A stretch of DNA of 64,000 nt from NCBI RefSeq assembly GCF_002307495.1, contig NZ_NTMR01000019.1, forward strand, positions 105,715 to 169,714. Direction: 5' to 3'. Positions within the stretch are counted from its first letter, which is position 1. The number at the start of each line of letters is the position of its first letter. Positions 18,275-26,143 of the stretch are shown one piece after another. The position numbers were made by a program, and so were the translations under genes. Below the pieces are notes generated by a model. That model saw nothing but the letters and a program-made list of their open reading frames with translations, was not told where the DNA came from and searched no databases. Origin of the DNA: Pseudomonas abyssi. Lineage in GTDB: Bacteria; Pseudomonadota; Gammaproteobacteria; Pseudomonadales; Pseudomonadaceae.

Positions 18275-18316
18275 GACTCATCTCCTGTTGCTTGAACAAT
18301 ATGAACCTGACAAAAC

Positions 18317-19165
18317 TCAGTGACGTGACTCGATGTGGCCGCTGAACTGGCCGCGCCCCCAGGACGTCACCTCGCGCTCGACCCAGCGCGCCTGGTGTAC
18401 TTCGGTGATCGCCTGCGCCCACTGGCTGCTCAGTTGCTCCAGCAGCTGAGCCCCCTGCTCCGGGGTCGCGCCGGTCGGGTCGCCAATCACCCCGGACGGT
18501 CCGAAGTCACGGGCGGCCCAGGCTGCGGCCGGCCGGGTGCTGGACAACGTGGGACAGGGAAACGGCGGCGGATAATTCGCTTCCGCGCGTTCCATCCGCA
18601 GGGTCTCGGGCGCCAGCTGCATCAGCAATGCGGTCTCGCCGTGGCCGGCGTGCATACCCAGCTGGCGCTCCTGTTCGGGCATGAAGCTGCTGTCAAACTT
18701 CACGCTCCAGGCCGAGCGCGGAATAACCATGAAATCGCCGTGACGCAGCCGCAGCTCGCGTGCCGCCATCTCCAGCGGCTGAGGCTGCCCGCCATGGGCG
18801 TTGACCATAATCAGCTTGCGAAAGCCGGCGCGATAAACCGACTCGCCGATCTCCTGAATGGTGTGCAGCAACAGCTCACCGGTCAGCGTCATGGTGCCGG
18901 GAAAGTGCAGATGCTCATCAGACTTGCCGTAGGTAATGGCGGGCAGTGCGTAGGCCGGAATCTGCGCCGGCAAACGCGCCAGCGCCTTGCCGACCACCCC
19001 GGCGGCGACAATCGAGTCGACCGCGCAGGGCATGTGCGGGCCGTGCTGCTCAATCGCGCCGACCGGCAGCACGATGACAGTATTGGCCTTGTCCGCCAGC
19101 GCATCGATATCGGTCCAGCTCAGGTACGGCAGAAAACGGTCTGCCGGGGTATAACCGTGCAACAT
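18317..19165 (-). CDS. Creatininase family amidohydrolase
   Basis: A 282-residue metal-dependent hydrolase of the creatininase / MftE / FAPy-deformylase superfamily. Metal ligands are visible in PVGAIEQHGPHMPCAVDSIV (Glu39, His41 and Asp50), in the NAHGGQ motif and in the Glu of HAGHGETALLM. The family opens amide bonds in creatinine-like or formamide substrates; which one is used here is unknown. The ATG at 19165 overlaps the Rid gene stop (TGATG) and has GGAG upstream, so the two are translationally coupled. Confidence 0.88.
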   Translation of the reverse strand: MLHGYTPADRFLPYLSWTDIDALADKANTVIVLPVGAIEQHGPHMPCAVDSIVAAGVVGKALARLPAQIPAYALPAITYGKSDEHLHFPGTMTLTGELLLHTIQEIGESVYRAGFRKLIMVNAHGGQPQPLEMAARELRLRHGDFMVIPRSAWSVKFDSSFMPEQERQLGMHAGHGETALLMQLAPETLRMERAEANYPPPFPCPTLSSTRPAAAWAARDFGPSGVIGDPTGATPEQGAQLLEQLSSQWAQAITEVHQARWVEREVTSWGRGQFSGHIESRH

Positions 19166-19638
19166 CACGACTCCTTGGTGCCGCCCAGCGGCAGGTAGGC
19201 GGTGGCTTCAACTTCAATCAGGATGTCGTCGGTCGGCAGCATGGCGCTGACCTCAACGACCGTGGAGACCGGCGGCTCGCCGGGGAAAAACTGTCGGCGC
19301 ACCTGGCTGTAGGCCGGAAAGTGGTCGAGGTTGCGGAAGTACTGCACCAGCTTGAACACATCGCTCATCTGGCCGCCCTCACGCTCGATGATCTGGCGGA
19401 TCGCCTCCAGCACATACCAGCTCTGCGCCAGGATCGGCCCCTGCTTGATGTCGCTGGAGAACTCGCCGGTACGCCCCAGGCGCTCGGCGGCCTCGTCTGG
19501 AATGTCGTCAAAGCCGCGGACGATCATCCGGCGCGCCGGATCGACCGCGATCACGCCCGACAGAAAGAGGAAGTCGCCCACCCGCTTGGCGGCGGCGTAG
19601 CGCGCCAGCGGCGCGCCATTGGTTGTCTCGTTGCTCAT
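19165..19638 (-). CDS. Rid family (YjgF/UK114) protein lacking the RidA arginine
   Basis: A 157-residue Rid-family protein, about 25 residues longer than typical RidA. Family-like features are FLFLSGVIAVDP, the central amphipathic helix and the C-terminal LIEVEATAYLP. Where RidA enzymes have a catalytic Arg in a PAR(S/T) motif, this protein reads PPVSTVVEVS, so the arginine is Val. It therefore belongs to a non-RidA subgroup, such as those that act as specialised deaminases in catabolic operons (inference). The start at 19638 has GGAG seven bases upstream. Confidence 0.87.
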   Translation of the reverse strand: MSNETTNGAPLARYAAAKRVGDFLFLSGVIAVDPARRMIVRGFDDIPDEAAERLGRTGEFSSDIKQGPILAQSWYVLEAIRQIIEREGGQMSDVFKLVQYFRNLDHFPAYSQVRRQFFPGEPPVSTVVEVSAMLPTDDILIEVEATAYLPLGGTKES

Positions 19639-19662
19639 CAACTCGCTCCAGATAGAAAGGGT

Positions 19663-20598
19663 TCAAAGCGCCAGCGTCAGGCGCGCTGAGCGGCAGCTGC
19701 CGCAGCACACAGCGATGTATTCGCTGCGATCGTCGTCATCCAGGCATTGATCACCATGCAGCGGCTCACCGTCGCTCCAGGCCACCACACAGCTGCCACA
19801 GATGCCCTGTTCGCAGTTAGTGTCCGGGGCCACGCCGGCCTGGCGCAGGGCCGCGAGCATCGAGCCTCCGGCCGGCACCTCGATATCCAGGCCGCTGTCA
19901 CTCAGGTGCAGCTGAAAGCCGGTCTGCACGCTGGTCTCGCTGCCGGCGAAGGCTTCCTCATGCCACTGGTCGCCGGGCAGATCGGCGCACTGTTCGCGGA
20001 CCCGCTGCATCAGCCCTGCCGGGCCGCAGCAGTAAACGTGGGTATTGGCCGGCAACCCTTCCAGCCGGCACCTCAGGTCCAGCTTCTGTCGCGGGTTATC
20101 GACCAGCTCGACAGGCCAGCCAGACGCGGCCAGCTGATCGACAAAGGGTGAGGAACCGGCACTGGAGACCGCCACCACAAAGCTGAACGCCCGCCCTTGG
20201 GCAGCCAGCTGATAAGCCATCGCCATCAACGGGGTGAGCCCGACACCGCCGCCGACCAGCAGGTGGTGCTCGGCCTCGGGCGCCAGTGCAAACAGGTTGC
20301 AGGGCAAGCTGGCGGCCAGCTCGATGCCCGGGCGCGCCAGCGCATGCAGCGCCTGTGAACCGCCGCGTCCGGCGTGCTCGCATTTCACGGCAATCTCGTA
20401 GTGACTCAGGTCGCTCGGGTTACTGCACAGCGAGTAGGCCCGGCGATGCTGCTCACTGATCTGGATCTGCAGGTGCGCCCCGGCCTCGAAAGGCGGCAGC
20501 CGCCTGCCTGTCGGATGCTGCAGCCGCAGGCGCATGACATCCGGCGTCAACATCTCGCAGGCCGTAACACGCAGGGGACTGAACTGGACTGAAAACAT
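19663..20598 (-). CDS. PDR/VanB-type ferredoxin-flavin reductase
   Basis: A 311-residue electron-transfer protein. The N-terminal FMN/FAD-binding barrel has RAYSLCSNP. The NAD-binding domain has GGGVGLTPLMAM and YCCGPAGLM. The C-terminal plant-type [2Fe-2S] ferredoxin has CEQGICGSC plus a later CC. Such proteins (VanB, phthalate dioxygenase reductase) feed electrons to a Rieske oxygenase, but no oxygenase is encoded nearby. It is first in the minus-strand catabolic operon. No Shine-Dalgarno precedes the ATG at 20598; instead the upstream 4-32 bp are occupied by an inverted-repeat operator. An in-frame GTG at 20622 lies inside the operator. Confidence 0.9.
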   Translation of the reverse strand: MFSVQFSPLRVTACEMLTPDVMRLRLQHPTGRRLPPFEAGAHLQIQISEQHRRAYSLCSNPSDLSHYEIAVKCEHAGRGGSQALHALARPGIELAASLPCNLFALAPEAEHHLLVGGGVGLTPLMAMAYQLAAQGRAFSFVVAVSSAGSSPFVDQLAASGWPVELVDNPRQKLDLRCRLEGLPANTHVYCCGPAGLMQRVREQCADLPGDQWHEEAFAGSETSVQTGFQLHLSDSGLDIEVPAGGSMLAALRQAGVAPDTNCEQGICGSCVVAWSDGEPLHGDQCLDDDDRSEYIAVCCGSCRSARLTLAL

Positions 20599-20601
20599 AA
20601 A

Positions 20602-20630
20602 TTGACCAAGTAGACCGTACACTTGGTCAA
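20602..20630 (-). promoter_or_regulatory. Inverted-repeat operator before the reductase gene (RutR-like half-sites)
   Basis: TTGACCAAGT and ACTTGGTCAA are perfect 10-bp inverted arms separated by 9 bp. The outer TTGACCA / TGGTCAA halves equal the half-sites of E. coli RutR (TTGACCA-N2-TGGTCAA), though the spacing is wider. The RutR-like TetR gene lies about 80 bp upstream, making it the likely ligand. Binding would cover the transcription start or the translation start of the operon. Confidence 0.7.
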
Positions 20631-20707
20631 ACTAAATGCATAACACATGCCAGCCGGTCGCCAATGCGATCCTTCAGACGACCATCAGAGGTATTTCAGG
20701 GAGGAAT

Positions 20708-21331
20708 TCAGGCCCGCAGGCCGGCACCCGAGAGAACGAATTGAATCAGCTCCTGCTCGATCTTCTGCCGCACCTCGGGGGCTGTCAGCGATGATTCAAG
20801 CAGCATTTCGGCCTGCAGGGTGTAGTCGGAGTAATACTGGGTCAACGCCCAGATGTGCATGATCAGCAGCCGCCCATCAAGCGGACGCAGAGCGCCGTCG
20901 GCAACCCAGCTGTTGATCCTGGCCACCTTGGCGTGGGTTGCCTCCATCGCGCCTGGCCAATAGTTCTCCAACCGCGCGCCGCCGCTGAGCACCTCCATGG
21001 TGAAGATCCGCGACAGCTCCGGGTTCTCCAGCGCGTAATCCAGCTTGACCCGAACAAAGTCGCTCAGCGCCTCGCGCGGCGTCAGCTCCGGTTCGGCGTC
21101 GAACACAAAGAAATTGCGCCAGCTGTCCAGCACCATGCCCAATACCTGGGAGTAGAGGGCTTCCTTGTCTTCGATGTAGTAGTGCAGCTGCGACTTCTTG
21201 AGTTGTGCCCGCTCGGCAATCGCCTGAGTCGATGCCCCCTGAAATCCATGCTGGCTGAACTCGGCAATGGCCGCATCCAGAATCTTGCGCATGATTTCCT
21301 GGCGGCTCTGCTTCGAGCGCTCCGTTCGCAT
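20708..21331 (-). CDS. TetR family regulator, RutR/YcdC-like
   Basis: A 207-residue repressor. The N-terminal TetR helix-turn-helix contains FQGASTQAIAERAQLKKSQL. The C-terminal domain resembles the YcdC/RutR ligand domain (VRVKLDYALENPELSRIFTM, then HIWALTQYYSDYTLQ). RutR itself responds to uracil. Its location next to an operon with RutR-type half-sites in its control region suggests it governs the reductase-to-oxidase operon. The ATG at 21331 is chosen; a GTG five codons upstream (21346) is an alternative. Confidence 0.88.
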   Translation of the reverse strand: MRTERSKQSRQEIMRKILDAAIAEFSQHGFQGASTQAIAERAQLKKSQLHYYIEDKEALYSQVLGMVLDSWRNFFVFDAEPELTPREALSDFVRVKLDYALENPELSRIFTMEVLSGGARLENYWPGAMEATHAKVARINSWVADGALRPLDGRLLIMHIWALTQYYSDYTLQAEMLLESSLTAPEVRQKIEQELIQFVLSGAGLRA

Positions 21332-21465
21332 GTCTACTTTTGCCACAGTTGCACCATTTCAGTGAATGACAGATACCCGTTGCACCATTGGCAGGCCCCT
21401 TGATGTGCCGGGCTGCGCAGGCAGGTGGCTATCCTACCCTGCCCGTCGCCGCAGCATAACCGGAA

Positions 21466-21502
21466 ACAAAAAAGGGTCGCACGCCGGAGCGGTGCGACCC
21501 TT
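21466..21502 (-). terminator. Rho-independent terminator of the BCCT transporter gene
   Basis: An 11-bp stem (AAGGGTCGCAC / GTGCGACCCTT, 21472-21502) with a 9-base loop is followed, in the minus direction, by a run of six T residues. It begins about 18 bp past the BCCT stop at 21520. Confidence 0.85.
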
Positions 21503-21519
21503 CTGTCACGCAACCAGAC

Positions 21520-23187
21520 TTAACGCGGTTCGCTCATCAAGCCCTTGATGATGGCGATACAACCGACCAGCAGGACGATGGTGAACGGCAGCCCGGTGGA
21601 TACCGCCATGGCCTGCAACGCTGCCAGGCCACCGCCCAACAGCAGCGCAATGGCGACCACACCTTCACCAATCACCCAGAACACGCGCTGCGGCACAGGC
21701 GCATTGACCTTGCCGCCGGCGGTGATGGTATCGATGACCAGCGAGCCGGAGTCCGAGGAGGTGACGAAGAACACGATCACCAGCACGATACCGACAAAGG
21801 AGGTAATGGCGGTCAGCGGCAGCTCACCCAGCATCACGAACAGCTTCAGCTCGAGTGCCGCGTCCTGTACGCCGGTGAAACCGTCAGCGACAAACTGACC
21901 GATCGCGGTACCGCCAAAAGCCGTCATCCACAGTACCGACACCACTGAAGGCACCAGCAGTACGGCAATCAGGAACTCACGCACGGTACGGCCACGGCTG
22001 ACGCGGGCGATGAACATGCCGACAAAGGGCGACCAGCTGATCCACCAGGCCCAGTAGAAGGCAGTCCAGCCCTGGGTAAAGTTGGCATCTTCACGGCCTA
22101 TCGGGTTGGACAGCGCCGGCAGGTTGGTGACATAAGCCAGCAGGTTGTCAAAGAAGCCCGTGGCAATCGCCACCGTCGGACCAACAATGATGACGAAGCC
22201 CATCAGCAAGATGGCCAGCACCATGTTGATCTCGGACAGGCGCTTGACCCCCTTGTCCAGACCGGCAACCACCGACAGCAATGCCAGGCCGGTGATGCCG
22301 ACAATCAGCAGCACCTTGGTCACGTTACCGGTGCCGATATCGAACAGATAGTGCAACCCGGCGGTCGCCTGCTCGGCGCCAAAACCAAGCGAGGTCGCCA
22401 GACCAAACAGGGTGGCAAACACCGCGAGGGTGTCGATGATATGCCCCGGCCAGCCCCAGACGCGCTCGCCCAGAATCGGGTAGAAAATCGAACGAATGGT
22501 CAGCGGCAGGCCCTTGTTGAAGGAAAACAGCGCCAACGCCAGTGCAACCACGGCGTAGATTGCCCAAGGGTGCAGGCCCCAGTGGAAGATGGTTGCCGAC
22601 ATACCAAGACGACGGGCCGCCTCAGCGTCGCCAGCAGCCGCGCCGAGCGGTGCCCAGTCGGTACGCAGTCCGTCGTCGCCTACGGTCACACCGCCGAGCG
22701 AAGAAGAGAAATGCGACATCGGCTCGGATACGCCGTAGAACATCAGGCCGATACCCATACCGGCGGCAAACAGCATGGCAAACCAGCCAAGGTAGCCATA
22801 GTCAGGTTTGGCTTCCATACCACCGATGCGCACCTTGCCCAGCGGTGACACAATCAGGCCAAGGCAGAGGATCACGAATATATTGGCGGCGCCGATAAAA
22901 AACCACGCCAGGTTGCCAGTCAGCCAGTCGCGCAGGGCCGAGAACAGCGGTGCCACTTCGGCTTGCAGTGCCAGGGTCAACACCACGAACAGCACCACAG
23001 CCAGTGCCGAGATGGTGAATACCTTGCCGTGAATATCCAGGCTGAAAACAAAATTGCCGGAAATGTTGTCCTGACCAATCACATAGTCGGTGTCGATCAG
23101 GTTGGCGTCGCCGGTCGGCGCCGGGATGCCATCGTGGGGGGCCTGAGAGGCCGCGGGGTCGTGCTCATTCAATGGTTCTTTCGCCAT
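21520..23187 (-). CDS. BCCT family betaine/choline/carnitine-type transporter
   Basis: A 555-residue secondary transporter with twelve expected membrane segments after a roughly 55-residue soluble N-terminus. The family glycine motif is FAAGMGIGLMFYGVSEPM. The conserved tryptophan-rich motif reads FYWAWWISWSPFVGMFIARV and is followed by SRGRTVREF. BCCT carriers import quaternary ammonium compounds such as glycine betaine, choline or carnitine, for osmoprotection or catabolism. The C-terminus is short, so the osmosensing tail of BetP or BetT is absent. It lies between two TetR genes; the neighbour at 23432 may regulate it. Confidence 0.93.
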   Translation of the reverse strand: MAKEPLNEHDPAASQAPHDGIPAPTGDANLIDTDYVIGQDNISGNFVFSLDIHGKVFTISALAVVLFVVLTLALQAEVAPLFSALRDWLTGNLAWFFIGAANIFVILCLGLIVSPLGKVRIGGMEAKPDYGYLGWFAMLFAAGMGIGLMFYGVSEPMSHFSSSLGGVTVGDDGLRTDWAPLGAAAGDAEAARRLGMSATIFHWGLHPWAIYAVVALALALFSFNKGLPLTIRSIFYPILGERVWGWPGHIIDTLAVFATLFGLATSLGFGAEQATAGLHYLFDIGTGNVTKVLLIVGITGLALLSVVAGLDKGVKRLSEINMVLAILLMGFVIIVGPTVAIATGFFDNLLAYVTNLPALSNPIGREDANFTQGWTAFYWAWWISWSPFVGMFIARVSRGRTVREFLIAVLLVPSVVSVLWMTAFGGTAIGQFVADGFTGVQDAALELKLFVMLGELPLTAITSFVGIVLVIVFFVTSSDSGSLVIDTITAGGKVNAPVPQRVFWVIGEGVVAIALLLGGGLAALQAMAVSTGLPFTIVLLVGCIAIIKGLMSEPR

Positions 23188-23272
23188 CTGAGATGCTCCG
23201 ATACTTCAGTGCGGGCAGTAAGCCCGGTGACGTGTCAGCCGAACCGCACAGCGAGACGGGACACCAAAATGA

Positions 23273-23308
23273 GTCCCCGAGGGGACGCGAGAGCGCCCCT
23301 TTGGGCGC
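23273..23308 (-). terminator. Tandem GC hairpins downstream of the FabR-like tetR gene
   Basis: Two perfect 6-bp stems stand side by side: GCGCCC/GGGCGC (23293-23308) and GTCCCC/GGGGAC (23273-23286). In the minus direction the second is followed by TCATTTTGG. They could end the tetR transcript or fold in the leader of the BCCT mRNA. The 244-bp gap between 23187 and 23432 otherwise shows nothing identifiable. Confidence 0.35.
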
Positions 23309-23431
23309 GCGGCGGCGACATTGTTGTTAGCCCAAAAAGACAGATTCAGTCACTGTGTTTTTCAGTCGACGCGCGCTAATGATAGCCAGTTGCCGGGCAT
23401 TAGTGAAATTGCCGCCCCCAGGCAGCGGCGC

Positions 23432-24085
23432 TCAGGAACGCAGATCCCCGCGCAGTTGCAAGGTGACAGCGCCGGTAAACAACATCATCACCTGTTCCTC
23501 GGCCAGCGCCAGAATTTCGCTGCGCCGGGCCGGCTCACCCAGATAATCCAGGGACTGGAACAACATGTTGCGATTGACCATGCCGGCTATCCGACGGACC
23601 TGCAGAGCCGGCACCTGGGGAGGCATCAGGCCCAGTTCATGGATGTCCTGGGCCATGTCATCGGCAAACTCGTCCATCTGCCGTTGCAGCTCGGTGCGCA
23701 GCACCTGCGAAGGGCCGTGCAGCTCGCGCACGGCAATCAGCACGCGCGCCCGGTTAGCATGCACATAATCGAAGTACAGACGCAGGGTCTGACGGCACAC
23801 CGCGCGCCCCTTGCTGACGCCGACTTCACCTGCGCCCTGCTCCACCGTCCCGGCAGCCTGCCGGCGCAGAGCCCGCAGTGCCGCTCGCAGCTCGTCCTTG
23901 GACTGGCGCAGCAGCTGCAGGCCAAGGTCTTCCATATCGCGAAAGTGCCGGTAGAAGGTATTGGGATTTAGCCCGGCTTCGCGGGCCAGTTCGCGCAAGC
24001 CCAGACTGGTCAGGCAGCGGCTGCTGGAAGCCAAACGCTCGGCAGCATCCAATAGAGCTCGTTTGCCCGGCGGGTCGACGCTCAT
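23432..24085 (-). CDS. TetR family regulator, FabR/DesT-like
   Basis: A 217-residue regulator whose DNA-binding half (SLGLRELAREAGLNPNTFYR then HFRDMEDLGLQLL) closely resembles FabR and DesT, regulators of unsaturated fatty-acid genes. The ligand domain ends VMMLFTGAVTLQL. No fatty-acid gene lies nearby, so the target is uncertain; the adjacent BCCT gene or a distant regulon are both possible. It starts 14 bp after the MvaT-like mini-gene on the same strand and is probably cotranscribed with it. Confidence 0.87.
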   Translation of the reverse strand: MSVDPPGKRALLDAAERLASSSRCLTSLGLRELAREAGLNPNTFYRHFRDMEDLGLQLLRQSKDELRAALRALRRQAAGTVEQGAGEVGVSKGRAVCRQTLRLYFDYVHANRARVLIAVRELHGPSQVLRTELQRQMDEFADDMAQDIHELGLMPPQVPALQVRRIAGMVNRNMLFQSLDYLGEPARRSEILALAEEQVMMLFTGAVTLQLRGDLRS

Positions 24086-24099
24086 GAGGGAGGGTGGGC

Positions 24100-24288
24100 T
24101 TATCGCGCCGAGCGCAGGATAGACAGCACCTGACGGGGCGTCATCGCGTAACTGTCCATCAACGCCTTAAGCTCCTCATTAAACGCCAGCTCCTTCTGCA
24201 ACCCGCTGTCCTGCTTGAGTTTTTCAAGGTGCTCCAACTGCGCGGCCAACTCACGCTCAGCGGCGCGAAACTCCGAAAGCTTGCTCAT
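24100..24288 (-). CDS. MvaT-like oligomerisation domain only (no DNA-binding domain)
   Basis: A complete 62-residue gene starting MSKLSEFRAAERELAAQLEH. Its LQKELAFNEELKALMDSY segment and the following MTPRQVLSIL align with the N-terminal domain of Pseudomonas MvaT/MvaU (LKKELEFEEKLRALMGEY, then a similar VIALL helix). The protein stops at SILRSAR, where MvaT would begin its linker and C-terminal DNA-binding domain. The stop is genuine and tetR begins 14 bp later, so no remnant of the missing half exists. Such a protein could hetero-oligomerise with full MvaT/MvaU and weaken silencing, as truncated H-NS homologues do in enterobacteria (inference). It is divergent from the amidoligase gene. Confidence 0.75.
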   Translation of the reverse strand: MSKLSEFRAAERELAAQLEHLEKLKQDSGLQKELAFNEELKALMDSYAMTPRQVLSILRSAR

Positions 24289-24479
24289 GTCATACCTGTG
24301 TGCAAAAAAGGTTGTTAAGGAAGTGCTGATTGACGCCGCATGCCCTCTGGCACTCTGGGCGGAGCCCCGCAAGGCCAGCGCTTGCCAAAGGATTCTACAC
24401 CAGCGACGCGCCGGGTATGCACCCAAGTGCAGCATGCCCGTCGACGCGTCGCTGCTCACGCCGCAGGAGACAGGCCCCT

Positions 24480-25475
24480 ATGTCCACCCTCGTCATGCCA
24501 CCACGTACCCGCACCAGCGACGGCGCCTTGCGCCGCGTAGGCATCGAGCTGGAAATGAACGGCATCGATATCGACAGCCTGAGCCGGCTGGTCGCCGGCG
24601 ACGGCCATTACCAGATCGAAAAGCCCGGTCGCTACGAGCGCCGCCTGACCGGCGACGACGCCGGCGACTGGGTGGTCGAGCTGGACTCCAGCCTGGTCAA
24701 ACGCCTTGGCCGCAAACCCCGTCCGGAAGACCCGCGCTCGGCCGAGCTGATGAGTTCCGCCGAAGACGCGCTTATCTGGGTAGCCGAGGCGCTGGTACCC
24801 GCCGAACTGGTCAGCCCACCGCTGCCACTGAACCGGCTGGATGAGGTCAACGCACTGATTACTCGTCTGCGCGAGGCTGGCGCCAAGGGCACCGGCGACC
24901 GCCTGACCAATGCCTTTGGCATGCAGTTCAACCCGGAGATTCCGGATGACCGCGCCGATACCATCACCGCCTACCTGAAGGCATTCCTGTGCCTGTACGA
25001 CTGGCTGGCCGAGCGCACAGAGGTGAACCTGGCGCGGCGCATCACCACCTATGTCGACCCGTTTCCGGCCGCCTACGTCAAGCGCGTCACCACGCCCGAA
25101 TACTGGCCCGACCAGGCGCGGCTGATTGATGACTATCTGGAGCACAATCCGACCCGCAACCGCGCCCTGGACATGCTGCCGCTGTTTCGTCACCTGGATG
25201 AACAACGGGTGCTGGCCCGCGCACCGGACCCGCTGATCAAGGCGCGGCCGACCTTTCACTACCGCCTGCCCGATTGCCGCATCGACGAGCCAGGATGGGA
25301 CATGACCCCCGCCTGGAACGACTGGCTGCAGATTGAGCGGCTGGCCTGCGACCGCGAACGCCTGCAACGCTGCTGCGAGGCCTATCAGCAATGGCTGCAC
25401 CAGGGCCTTGGCCGGCTGCTGGAGAGCTGGCCAAGGCAGGTGGAACGCGACTGGCTCAGCAGCGACGCCCAATGA
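24480..25475 (+). CDS. Amidoligase (glutamine synthetase-like COOH-NH2 ligase, Amidoligase_2)
   Basis: A 331-residue predicted ATP-dependent ligase. Near the N-terminus RRVGIELEMNGIDI supplies the strand and Glu seen in this family. DWVVELDSSLVK and TNAFGMQFNPEI resemble the metal- and ATP-binding strands of the glutamine synthetase-like fold. Such enzymes are predicted to join amines to carboxyl groups on peptides or metabolites. The stop overlaps the start of an amidotransferase-like gene (ATGA), so ligase and hydrolase are made together. The start at 24480 follows an AGGAG about eleven bases upstream. Confidence 0.82.
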   Translation: MSTLVMPPRTRTSDGALRRVGIELEMNGIDIDSLSRLVAGDGHYQIEKPGRYERRLTGDDAGDWVVELDSSLVKRLGRKPRPEDPRSAELMSSAEDALIWVAEALVPAELVSPPLPLNRLDEVNALITRLREAGAKGTGDRLTNAFGMQFNPEIPDDRADTITAYLKAFLCLYDWLAERTEVNLARRITTYVDPFPAAYVKRVTTPEYWPDQARLIDDYLEHNPTRNRALDMLPLFRHLDEQRVLARAPDPLIKARPTFHYRLPDCRIDEPGWDMTPAWNDWLQIERLACDRERLQRCCEAYQQWLHQGLGRLLESWPRQVERDWLSSDAQ

Positions 25476-26143
25476 AACGCCCGCGCATTGCCATTACCGG
25501 CCCCCGACGCGGCGCCTTTGGGCCGCGCTTTCTGGTCGCCCGCGCGATCCGCTACTACGGCGGCGTCCCGGTCCAGCTGGGGCCCGGCGATGAGCGCAAG
25601 CTACCCACCTATGAAGGCGTGGTAGTCACTGGCGGGCACGACGTCGACCCCGTGCTCTACGCCGCCGAACCCGAGGTCAAACCGCGCTACGACACCGCGC
25701 GCGACGCCCTCGAAGCCGCGGTCATTGATGACGCCCTGAGCCGCGGCCTGCCGCTGCTGGGCATCTGCCGGGGAGCCCAGCTGCTTAACGTACGCTGCGG
25801 CGGCAACCTGTTTCAGGATCTGCGCTCGCGCCGCAAACTGACCTCCAAGCGACGCACCATCCTGCCCTTGAAGACCCTCTGCGTGGACGCCGGCAGCCAC
25901 CTGGCGCGACTGCTGGGCGTGCAACGCGCGCGCATCAACAGCCTGCACAACCAGGCAATCAACCAGCTTGGCGAAGGGCTGGTAGTCAGCGCCCGCGACC
26001 TCGATCAGATCACCCAGGCCATCGAAGCACCTGGCCGACGCTTTGTCATGGGCGTGCAGTGGCATCCGGAGTTTTTGCTGTTTCTGCCGAGCCAGCGCCG
26101 GCTGTTCAAGGCACTGGTGTCGGCCGCGCGGGAGCTGGGGTAG
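25472..26143 (+). CDS. Class I glutamine amidotransferase-like / peptidase C26 (gamma-glutamyl hydrolase type)
   Basis: A 223-residue protein of the PuuD-like family. The oxyanion-strand motif is VVVTGGHDVDPVLY. The nucleophile elbow is LGICRGAQLLNV (Cys about residue 101). The His-x-Glu dyad is in VQWHPEFL. It would hydrolyse gamma-glutamyl bonds or supply ammonia. Translational coupling to the amidoligase suggests the two make and break, or amidate, one product. Its last 38 bp overlap the convergent jetD gene. Confidence 0.88.
   Translation: MKRPRIAITGPRRGAFGPRFLVARAIRYYGGVPVQLGPGDERKLPTYEGVVVTGGHDVDPVLYAAEPEVKPRYDTARDALEAAVIDDALSRGLPLLGICRGAQLLNVRCGGNLFQDLRSRRKLTSKRRTILPLKTLCVDAGSHLARLLGVQRARINSLHNQAINQLGEGLVVSARDLDQITQAIEAPGRRFVMGVQWHPEFLLFLPSQRRLFKALVSAARELG

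Noticed and set aside
24100..24459. Longer 119-codon version of the MvaT-like gene
   Set aside because: The extra N-terminus (from 24459) has no family similarity and overlaps the divergent promoter gap; the ATG at 24288 matches MvaT starts.
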